From Synergistaceae bacterium (GTDB lineage: Bacteria; Synergistota; Synergistia; Synergistales; Aminobacteriaceae), in assembly GCA_017439345.1 (NCBI GenBank), contig JAFSJJ010000012.1:1-44426 (forward strand): a DNA stretch of 44,426 nucleotides, written 5' to 3'. The position numbers were made by a program, and so were the translations under genes. This document shows, in pieces, positions 33,423 through 40,840 of the stretch. Within the stretch, counting starts at the first letter, position 1. Every line of letters starts with the position of its first letter. Below the pieces are notes generated by a model. The model saw only the letters and a program-made list of their open reading frames with translations, did not search any database and was not told the DNA's origin.

Positions 33423-34403
33423 ATGAGGCGAAATAACGAGAAAAAATTTTTACGCGCAATTTTGAAAATAGCATTATCTTTTACTGTAATTAGTGCTGCT
33501 CTTGTAAGTATCGAAAATGTTAATATTGATTTTTCGTTTTTCAAGTGCAACTCAGTTATTCAAGCTCCCCCCGAACCTAAACCGGGACCATACACAGCTC
33601 CCCCTCCGGTAACAAACAAGAATGACGACGATAATAAAACAGAACCGCCGACTCAGGAAATTACAAAACCCGCTCCGACTCCTCCGGATCTGTCAACTAT
33701 AAAAATTAATCATGAGTACTCGGACAGCCTGATAAAACGTGAAGATATTAACACTCATACATTTACGCTTAATTCTCCGTGCGGAATAAATATAATATTC
33801 AAGCCTCATAACAAAAATGATGCATCGTATAAACTTGCTGTAAAAGACTCTGCCGGGAGAACTCTTGCAGATGAATTCATAAGCAGCAAAAATCTTATTA
33901 CACAAACAGGCAGCCTTTATCTTAGAAACGGGACATACACTCTTGAAATAAAACGTGGAGAGTCATGGAACGGTGAAATTTATAAATTTTCTGTGAACTC
34001 ATTGAATTATGCTTATTTCGAATCAGAAGACAACGACTCCGAAAGCCGGGCTAATCATGTGCCTTTAAATCAGGATATTCACGCTTCTACAGGTACAGCA
34101 GACGATGTTGACTATTTCATATTTACGCTTAATAATCTCTCTTCAGTGCGTCCTGAGTTCAAATTTACGCCGATTGATTCTAGACTTGATGCTTCAAAAT
34201 TGAAACTCTATACGCTGACGATTAACGGGCTTAATACCGGAGAGACTAGAGAATTTACATTCAGGGGGGATTCAACGCCGCCAAGGACTATAGAACCTTT
34301 TACGCTGAGGGCAGGAAGTTATTTAGTGAGTGTGTCAAGGGAGAAACGCGACGGACTTGATTTAGGCATTCACGAATATACTTTCAGGATTAACGCGCAG
34401 TAA
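33423..34403 (+). CDS. Exported protein with Pro-rich linker and pre-peptidase C-terminal-like beta domains, function unknown
   Basis: 326 aa. A basic start is followed by a hydrophobic helix (residues 11-28: AILKIALSFTVISAALVS), then a proline/lysine-rich linker (about 45-90) and two beta-rich segments. Both segments resemble the bacterial pre-peptidase C-terminal fold, a small beta sandwich found in secreted proteins: DINTHTFTLNSPCGINI ... YTLEIKRG and ESEDNDSESRANHVPL ... TADDVDYFIFTL. The D-N-D and D-D-V-D-Y-F residues are typical of that fold and may bind calcium. No enzyme motif is visible. It is likely periplasmic or surface-held by the N-terminal helix. It is followed 32 bp later by another exported protein. 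Confidence 0.7.
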   Translation: MRRNNEKKFLRAILKIALSFTVISAALVSIENVNIDFSFFKCNSVIQAPPEPKPGPYTAPPPVTNKNDDDNKTEPPTQEITKPAPTPPDLSTIKINHEYSDSLIKREDINTHTFTLNSPCGINIIFKPHNKNDASYKLAVKDSAGRTLADEFISSKNLITQTGSLYLRNGTYTLEIKRGESWNGEIYKFSVNSLNYAYFESEDNDSESRANHVPLNQDIHASTGTADDVDYFIFTLNNLSSVRPEFKFTPIDSRLDASKLKLYTLTINGLNTGETREFTFRGDSTPPRTIEPFTLRAGSYLVSVSREKRDGLDLGIHEYTFRINAQ

Positions 34404-34435
34404 TTATATTTATTCAGGGAGGATTTATTATTATC

Positions 34436-35089
34436 ATGATAAGAATGAGAAAATTTTTTGCGGCTTTATTGGTGCTTGTCAGTGTTGTTTTATGTTCGTG
34501 TGCTTATGCTGACAATATGACTTTCGATAATGTTACGTTCAACAAAGATTACAAGATTAAGGGCTATGCTTCTGTGAGGCTGCTGGGCTTCAAGTTCGTT
34601 GATATGTATGCTCAATGGTTCGATGGTAAAGCAAATGGAAAAGTATCTGTATGGGGTAACAACATTGTTTTTAATAGTAAAAAATTTCATGATTCCCATC
34701 ATGATTGTGAGTTTATATTAAGTGGACAAGAATCGGAGTTTGCATGGCTCAAAGCTGACGTTATGAATCTCCAGAAGGTCGGCGTAAACTTCATGAAGGA
34801 AATCAGCATAAAAGTTATTTACGATGATGAATATGAATTTACAGGCTGGGTCAGACAGTTCAACTATGACTACAGTAAATCAGAAGTATACACAAAGATT
34901 AAGGACGCAGGCGTTATAGGCTGGCCGGTGTGCTTAAGTCCTGCTGATGAAATGACAATAAGCCCGATGTATAAAGGTCATTACGCTTTTGGCTGTACCC
35001 TCCCGAATCACGTCGTCGAGGACAAGGAGTCGCCCCTGAGAATGATTATCAATATCGGAGGCAATGAATTAACTTACAATATAAGATAA
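34436..35089 (+). CDS. Exported protein of unknown function
   Basis: 217 aa with a clear signal peptide (MRKFFAALLVLVSVVL then CSCAYAD). The A-Y-A site suggests cleavage by signal peptidase I, and the neighbouring cysteine could be a lipidation site instead. The mature part is beta-rich with many aromatic residues and no recognised catalytic motif. Two cysteines late in the protein (PVCLSP and FGCTLP) might form a disulfide. It has GGGAGGA upstream and sits between another exported protein and a membrane phosphoesterase, so an envelope role is likely. I recognise no family. Confidence 0.65.
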   Translation: MIRMRKFFAALLVLVSVVLCSCAYADNMTFDNVTFNKDYKIKGYASVRLLGFKFVDMYAQWFDGKANGKVSVWGNNIVFNSKKFHDSHHDCEFILSGQESEFAWLKADVMNLQKVGVNFMKEISIKVIYDDEYEFTGWVRQFNYDYSKSEVYTKIKDAGVIGWPVCLSPADEMTISPMYKGHYAFGCTLPNHVVEDKESPLRMIINIGGNELTYNIR

Positions 35090-35152
35090 CGGGGAGCAGC
35101 TGTGTTCCCTGTTTGTTATATTCTTTATAGAACGGAGCGATAATTTTATTTC

Positions 35153-36262
35153 ATGTTTAACCCTTTTGTTGCACTTCCTTTGTTAGTCTGCACGTATGAA
35201 ATTCTGACTATGCTTCTGCCTCTGAGAATATCACTCACTGCGAAAATTTTTGCCTCGTTGATATTGCTTTCGGGACTTGCGAAAATATTTCTGCTTCACA
35301 GGACACCTTCAGGCTTTGACATGTACGAGCTGCCATATTATTTAACTCTGACGTTCACAGCGATATTTAACTTTATAATCGTTGCAGTATTCTTACTGTT
35401 AATAAAAGATTGCATTCAAGTATTTTGCAGATTAATTTTACGTAAGCCGTTCCCTAATTATTACGCTGCGTTATTTGTATTCTCGATTGCGTTATGTGCG
35501 ACTCTTTACGGAACTTATGAAGCACTGAAGCAGCCTCAGATTAAGACTCATGAAGTAGTAATTAATAATCTTGGCCGTGAGTTCGATAATTTCAGAATAG
35601 CAATGCTTGTAGACATTCATGCGGACACTTTGACTAATAGAGAATTTGTGCAGGAACTTGTTACGAGGACTAACGCTTTGAACCCGGACTTAATATTAAT
35701 GCCCGGTGATTTCGTTGACGGTCAGGTTGCAACGAGACGCGCAGATTTGGAGCCTCTGAAAGATTTACGCGCAAAGTTCGGGGTATACGGAACAACGGGC
35801 AATCATGAATATTATTTTGACTTTGAGGGCTGGCAGAAAGAATTCAAGAGACTTAATATAACGATGCTCAACAACGAACACTTTATAATTACATCAGGTG
35901 ACTCGCAATTAATCGTCGCAGGAGTCCCAGACCAGACAGGAGACGAGCATAACACATCGCTTGCAGTGAAGGACATTCCGGAAAACGCGCCGGTTATATT
36001 AATGGATCACAGACCTTCAGAGGCAAGAGAGAACTCGCAGTATAATATAGCCTTGCAGTTGTCAGGACACACTCACGGGGGACAGATGCCTATAATTTAC
36101 TCGCTTGTGAAAAAATTTAATCGGGGATTTGTCCGGGGCTGGTATGAAGTCAATAACATGAAGCTCTTTGTGAGTCCCGGAACTTCTCAATGGAACGGAT
36201 TCGCTTGCAGAATATTTGACCCTTCTGAAATCAGTTTGCTTGTGTTAAAGGCGAAACCCTAA
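35153..36262 (+). CDS. Membrane metallophosphoesterase (YkuE/YaeI-like)
   Basis: 369 aa. The N-terminal 125 residues contain about four membrane helices. The C-terminal calcineurin-like phosphoesterase has the full metal site set: LVDIHAD (D-x-H), MPGDFVDG (GD), TTGNHEYY (GNHE), MDHRP and LSGHTHGGQ (GHTH). Relatives such as YaeI cleave nucleotide-lipid or phospho-lipid substrates at the membrane, including UDP-diacylglucosamine-like compounds, but the substrate here is unknown. The last 32 bases overlap the 3' end of the convergent RqcH-like gene. Confidence 0.88.
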   Translation: MFNPFVALPLLVCTYEILTMLLPLRISLTAKIFASLILLSGLAKIFLLHRTPSGFDMYELPYYLTLTFTAIFNFIIVAVFLLLIKDCIQVFCRLILRKPFPNYYAALFVFSIALCATLYGTYEALKQPQIKTHEVVINNLGREFDNFRIAMLVDIHADTLTNREFVQELVTRTNALNPDLILMPGDFVDGQVATRRADLEPLKDLRAKFGVYGTTGNHEYYFDFEGWQKEFKRLNITMLNNEHFIITSGDSQLIVAGVPDQTGDEHNTSLAVKDIPENAPVILMDHRPSEARENSQYNIALQLSGHTHGGQMPIIYSLVKKFNRGFVRGWYEVNNMKLFVSPGTSQWNGFACRIFDPSEISLLVLKAKP

Positions 36263-37886
36263 GCGTACCCGGATTTGTATACGTAACAAGAGCTATAGTA
36301 CCCGGCACAGATCTAATATATTTGCGTTCGGTGTAGTCGATTGGAACGGAAGCGGAATTCTTGCCCGAAGAGTGCAAAGCAGCGAGTGAAGCAGCGTACT
36401 CTAAAACATCGCGTTTATCATTTTCGAGTTCAGAACGTTTGAAGCCTTTAATAATCACGTGAGCTCCGGGCATTTCGTGAACATGCAGCCAAATATCTTC
36501 AGGTCTTGCGAGCTTGAATGTAACGTGTCTGTTGCCTTTAGCTGATAGTCCGACAAGAATATTTGCGCCCTCGTAATTAATATTCAAGTGTGAAGGAGTT
36601 TTCTCTTGTGAAGCCTTCTTGCGTCGCTGTGAATAATTTTTCTGTTCAGGGTTGAGCCATTCATTCAAGTCTTTCACGGATTGAGCAAAGTTTTCAGGGT
36701 CATTGATTGACTCTAACAGGGCGTGCTGTTCGTTGAGTTCTCTAATAGCTGCTTTGATTGACTCAAGATTTGCGTTAATCTCGTCAGGATTGCCTTTAGC
36801 CTTTCTATAACGTTTGAAGTACTTCTCTGCATTTCGTGAGGGAGTTAATTCCGGGTCAAGAGCAATTGCTAACTCGTTGCCTTCCCAGTCGGTTAGTGTA
36901 ATATTCTCTGCTCTCTTGGGAATCTCGTAGATGTGAGCTAGTATTGCCTCGCCCTTCTTCCTGAATATCTCTGACTCCTGGCATTCCTTGAGCTGCTTTA
37001 AGAGTCCGTCTCTGTGTCTCTCGCGTGATTTTATTACACGTTTAATCTTAGCGTCTATCTCATGTAAAATTTTCTCGCGTCCCCTGTTTAATAATGGGAT
37101 TAAGACTCCATGTCGTGAAGCAGTTAATATCTCGCTGCCAAGTTCTAAGACTCCATCAAGATTGAAGTCTAATCTAGTCAAGTAATTATTTTTCGTGATT
37201 AATTTGCAGGGGACATCAATAATATTCTCATCAAGAAGTTTTGTTAAACCCGACAGCCAAGACTCCGGAGCGCGTTCTTCCCAATGAGCTTGAATGAGTC
37301 TCGCTAACGGTCTGCCGATTCCCTTAATATTATTTACGTCTTCAAACTTGAGAGTCTTTATATCGCGAATATCAATGCCTTCAAACGCAGGAGGGGTATT
37401 ATAAACATGTCCTGGTAATATAGTTCTGAATCTGTTTACGTCAGGTGTTGAATGTCTTGCTGCCTCGTCAATTTTGTGAGACTCGTCAAGAATTAAGAAA
37501 TTTGCAACAGGTTCGGTGATTTCGATAACGATATAATAATTAACGCTGACTCCTGCTGATACGCGCCTTCTTGCTGTGAACTCTAATATTCTGTCGTTGT
37601 TAAGCTGTCTGACATCGTAAATTTCTCCGCCGTGTGAGAGTCGACTCTTGAGAGCCTCTGCCATCGGTGAACGTCCTGAAGAGTTTTCGCGAAGAGCATT
37701 AATTTCACCCTGAGAAGCAAAGCATAAGCCCGAAGCTCCTGAAGTCCACGAGAACAACAAATATTTCTCACCGGAAGTCTTGAACGCAATCCAAGATTCA
37801 CCGCCCTCAATACGATTAACTCGCAAAGGCATCAACTTTCTCAACGCCCCTGCGAGTCCTGTAATGAATTCTTGTCCGAATGCCAT
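36231..37886 (-). CDS. rqcH: NFACT/RqcH family protein (Rqc2 homologue)
   Basis: 551 aa. RqcH binds stalled 50S-peptidyl-tRNA complexes and adds C-terminal alanine tails, marking the chain for degradation. It has an NFACT-N domain (residues about 1-190), a helix-hairpin-helix (NNIKGIGRPLARLIQAHW), a central coiled coil (about 270-420) and the NFACT-R domain with EDIWLHVHEMPGAHVIIKG and DYTERKYIRSVPG. I chose ATG 37886, with AGGTGATG 8 bases upstream, rather than the longer frame that runs into flagellin coding. It starts 7 bp after the flagellin stop, so it should be on the flagellin transcript. Confidence 0.88.
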   Translation of the reverse strand: MAFGQEFITGLAGALRKLMPLRVNRIEGGESWIAFKTSGEKYLLFSWTSGASGLCFASQGEINALRENSSGRSPMAEALKSRLSHGGEIYDVRQLNNDRILEFTARRRVSAGVSVNYYIVIEITEPVANFLILDESHKIDEAARHSTPDVNRFRTILPGHVYNTPPAFEGIDIRDIKTLKFEDVNNIKGIGRPLARLIQAHWEERAPESWLSGLTKLLDENIIDVPCKLITKNNYLTRLDFNLDGVLELGSEILTASRHGVLIPLLNRGREKILHEIDAKIKRVIKSRERHRDGLLKQLKECQESEIFRKKGEAILAHIYEIPKRAENITLTDWEGNELAIALDPELTPSRNAEKYFKRYRKAKGNPDEINANLESIKAAIRELNEQHALLESINDPENFAQSVKDLNEWLNPEQKNYSQRRKKASQEKTPSHLNINYEGANILVGLSAKGNRHVTFKLARPEDIWLHVHEMPGAHVIIKGFKRSELENDKRDVLEYAASLAALHSSGKNSASVPIDYTERKYIRSVPGTIALVTYTNPGTLRVSPLTQAN

Positions 37887-37893
37887 TAGAACA

Positions 37894-40179
37894 TCACCTG
37901 ACCAGGCCAAGAATACTTGACTGCTGCATTTGATTTGACTGAGCAAGCATTGCAGAACTTGTTGACGTAACTATTTGCATTTTAGCGAACTCTAGAATCT
38001 CTTTTGCGTAGTCAGTATCTCTGATATGTGAATTTGCGTCAGTGATTGCTTCTATATCTTTAGTAAGCTGCTGCATATGATGTTCGAGTCTGTTTTCAGC
38101 TCCGCCTAGATTAGCCATCTGCATAGAGACATGATCTATAGCCTGATCGATTACTCCGATTGAGTATGCTGCTAAATCCTGAGTCATGACGTTGACTTTA
38201 TCGAGTCCCAGAGCGTGAGAACTCATATCGCCTATGCTTAATATAACGTCCTCGCCCTCGCCTGCACCTGTCTGAAAAATGCTTGAGTTGTCGGAAAGAT
38301 GTAATGTTACGTCAGCTCCGTTATTTCCTGTAGTGCTGGTTAATGCAAAATTGCCTTTTGTATCGTCCCATTTGGCATTAAGTCCCATCATAGGATCGAG
38401 TTCTATATCTATATTTCTGTGAATGAGTCCTGATACTATGTTGCCTTCAGCTTTAACGTCCTGAGCAATAACTGAGCCGTCGTGCATATCTTTTATAGTG
38501 AGAATATAATCTGTCTCGCGTGATTCCTGAATATTGTTGAGTCCGAAAGCCTTCATTAAGTCCTCGTTGCCTGAAAGGACAATTTCACCCTTCTTGCCTG
38601 TTATGACTGAGCGCATTACGAGAGTCCCTGCGACTGAGTCAAGTCCAATGTCTTTATTATTCTCTGTGAAAGTTACGAAATTATTTGCGTCATCTACATA
38701 TTTGCCTTGACCCAGACTCATTGCAATTGCGTTATTGAGTTTGTGGGCAACGTCATTTAGCGTATCTTCACCGTATAGCATAATCTTTGCCTGAGTGCCG
38801 TCCCCTTGAGTAAGAGTTATCTCCTTAGGTTCCTTGAGCATGAATTCGCCCTCAGTGTTCCAGAATCTATCGATGTCGCGAAGTCTTGTATCACCCTTTG
38901 CACGCTCTTCAACGTGAGTAACGTCAAACGAAGCTAACATAGTCCCGTCTGAAGCACTCGTGAAATTTTCGTTAGTAGTCATTATGACTCTGCCTTGAGA
39001 CGCTGTACCCGTTTTAGAGTCAACGTAATAGCTGTTGAATTTGATCTCTGAGTCAGTTATATCGTTATTCAAGACGAAATGAGCACTTGTTCCGGGATTA
39101 AAATTATCTGTTTCGAGATTAACTCCGACTGAATTAGCAGCATCCGAACTTTGAGCACTGACATTGACAACGAACTTTGCGCCCTTCTCGAGTGAGTTAA
39201 TATCTCTTAGAGATACGCTGACCGAGCCTAGATTAACTCTATCTCCTTCAAATAATAATATATTGTCGCCGAGCAGAGAACTTGAACTTTGTCCGGATTG
39301 GCTTAACGTACTGGCTGAAGCTTTGAGGGTTACGCATTTTTCGTTAGTGTCTATGTGATTGACTTCAAATAATATGCTTGCGTTGTCCTGAACTCCTGAA
39401 AGCGCACTCACACTGAAAGCGTTATCACCCATTCCGTAAGAGCTCGTTATCTGTGCTGCCTGAGGTGTCGAAGCGTCCTCAAGTGTCAAGTTATAATGAC
39501 CTGCGAAAAGATTTTCTGATTCAACAGCTTTGACTCCTGCTTGAGTGTTAATAGTCTTGCCTGTGATTACGTCATCATGTTTTATAGTCATGATATTTGA
39601 CTTCTGAACCTGAGCCTTGCCTTCTTTAGCCTTGACGTTGATATTATAATTTCCGTCGACTGCGTATTTCTGTCCGAACTGGTCAAGAGAACGTATTCCG
39701 CCGTTGACAATAGCTTTGACGTTAGTATTATTCGTGCTCCAGAGGACTGCATTATCTCCGCTGAGAATTTTTTTGCGGTTAAACTGTGTAGTCTTTGCGA
39801 GGCGTGTAATTTCTTGGCGTAACTCGTTTATCTCGACTTGAATATAGCTTCTGTCCTGCTGGGTCAAAATGTCATTTGAGGCTTGAACGGTCAACTCGCG
39901 CATTCTGTTCATCATGCTCTGGGTCTGGTCCATTGCAGTTAGTGCTGTCTGAATGAGGCTTATTCCGTCTTGAGTATTTTGCGAGGCCTTCTCCATGCTG
40001 GCTATACGGCTTCTCATTGTCTCGCTGATTGCAAGGTTAGCTGTGTTGTCAACGTCTGCAATTGTGAGTCTCATTCCGCTTGATAGTTTCTGAAGTGAAC
40101 GTCTCATAGCGAGTGAATTTCTTTGATAAAACCGTTGCCCAAGCATTGAAGTTAAATCGTGATTCATAATAAATGACAT
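37894..40179 (-). CDS. fliC: Flagellin, divergent copy (761 aa)
   Basis: Filament subunit. The N-terminal D0/D1 helices run from residue 1 to about 165 (NTQDGISLIQTAL, then MRELTVQASNDILTQQDRSYI). The C-terminal D1/D0 ends SMLAQSNQMQQSSILGLVR. The usual D0 word with A-D-D-A-A-G-L-A-I-S-E is altered to IADVDNTANLAISETM, so this is the more divergent copy. The central 450 residues form a large variable region that shares blocks with the other flagellin (DQFGQK, IMTIKHDDV, DIDRFWNTEGEFML, ITLTQGDGTQAKIMLYGED). Start has GGTGAG 9 bases upstream. It lies downstream of flaG behind a terminator and may be expressed less than the other copy. The two may build different filament sections. Confidence 0.9.
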   Translation of the reverse strand: MSFIMNHDLTSMLGQRFYQRNSLAMRRSLQKLSSGMRLTIADVDNTANLAISETMRSRIASMEKASQNTQDGISLIQTALTAMDQTQSMMNRMRELTVQASNDILTQQDRSYIQVEINELRQEITRLAKTTQFNRKKILSGDNAVLWSTNNTNVKAIVNGGIRSLDQFGQKYAVDGNYNINVKAKEGKAQVQKSNIMTIKHDDVITGKTINTQAGVKAVESENLFAGHYNLTLEDASTPQAAQITSSYGMGDNAFSVSALSGVQDNASILFEVNHIDTNEKCVTLKASASTLSQSGQSSSSLLGDNILLFEGDRVNLGSVSVSLRDINSLEKGAKFVVNVSAQSSDAANSVGVNLETDNFNPGTSAHFVLNNDITDSEIKFNSYYVDSKTGTASQGRVIMTTNENFTSASDGTMLASFDVTHVEERAKGDTRLRDIDRFWNTEGEFMLKEPKEITLTQGDGTQAKIMLYGEDTLNDVAHKLNNAIAMSLGQGKYVDDANNFVTFTENNKDIGLDSVAGTLVMRSVITGKKGEIVLSGNEDLMKAFGLNNIQESRETDYILTIKDMHDGSVIAQDVKAEGNIVSGLIHRNIDIELDPMMGLNAKWDDTKGNFALTSTTGNNGADVTLHLSDNSSIFQTGAGEGEDVILSIGDMSSHALGLDKVNVMTQDLAAYSIGVIDQAIDHVSMQMANLGGAENRLEHHMQQLTKDIEAITDANSHIRDTDYAKEILEFAKMQIVTSTSSAMLAQSNQMQQSSILGLVR

Positions 40180-40219
40180 TGCTTAATTCTCACCGTCCTT
40201 AATCTTATAAAATATCTAT

Positions 40220-40261
40220 AAATAAAATAGTGAGCAGTGTTTAGTGTTTAGCACTACCCAC
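40220..40261 (-). terminator. Terminator after flaG
   Basis: Minus-strand 10-bp stem with two G-T pairs (40252-40261 with 40230-40239), 12-base loop, then TATTTTATTT. It lies 10 bp after the flaG stop and 40 bp before the next flagellin start. Confidence 0.55.
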
Positions 40262-40270
40262 TAAGAAAAT

Positions 40271-40708
40271 TTATGCTTTCAAGTCAAGAGTTTTGCGGGT
40301 TCTACGCTTCTTCTCCCGAATCTTAACTGCTATGTTAACTACCTTGTCCGGCGGAAACTTGCGGATTATCGCACCGTCAGAATTGTTTACTACGCTCACC
40401 TGCACCAGTTCAGCTTCTTCGATGACTTCATACTTGAGATGACGCATTGCCGAAGCTTCGTCAAGTATTGCGCTCTTTACCTTCTCGGCCCGCTGTTCGG
40501 AACGTGCTTCATGCTCCTGTCTCTTGGTCTCGATCTGCTTCTTGTCTGCGAGTTTCTGACTCTCTTTCTGAGCTGAGCTTAACGCTTCGTCCCCTGAAGT
40601 GCTGCCGATTGTTACTTTCTTTGTTACGGTTCTGGTAACTTTGCGCACTGACTCCGGTGCTGATGACTGCTGAATAAACGCTCCTGAAGGAATATCTCCT
40701 AATTTCAT
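40271..40708 (-). CDS. flaG: FlaG-family flagellar protein
   Basis: 145 aa. The C-terminal half has the FlaG pattern LKYEVIEEAELVQVSVVN, then GAIIRKFPPDKVV, the beta-rich core with the R-x-[IF]-P-P motif. FlaG influences filament length in several bacteria. The N-terminal 70 residues are a charged Lys/Glu/Gln-rich helix, longer than in many homologues. It lies between the two flagellin genes. Only about 40 bp separate it from a strong terminator, so expression probably depends on readthrough or a very short promoter. Start ATG has AGGTG 8 bases upstream. Confidence 0.85.
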   Translation of the reverse strand: MKLGDIPSGAFIQQSSAPESVRKVTRTVTKKVTIGSTSGDEALSSAQKESQKLADKKQIETKRQEHEARSEQRAEKVKSAILDEASAMRHLKYEVIEEAELVQVSVVNNSDGAIIRKFPPDKVVNIAVKIREKKRRTRKTLDLKA

Positions 40709-40749
40709 GAGCCGAGCACCTGCTTCCGAGCCAGCTGTTACGCGATATT

Positions 40750-40782
40750 AAAAAAGGGGTTGGAGGCTGCCCTCCTTCCCCC
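40750..40782 (-). terminator. Strong terminator after the large flagellin gene
   Basis: Minus-strand GGGG (40779-40782) and GGAGG (40771-40775) pair with CCTCC (40762-40766) and CCCC (40756-40759) around a GCAG loop, followed directly by six T. It lies about 60 bp downstream of the flagellin stop. Confidence 0.9.
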
Positions 40783-40840
40783 GTAAATATTCTTGCGTAA
40801 TAAATATAAATACTGACTTGAAACTAGAGCCTAGAGCTAA

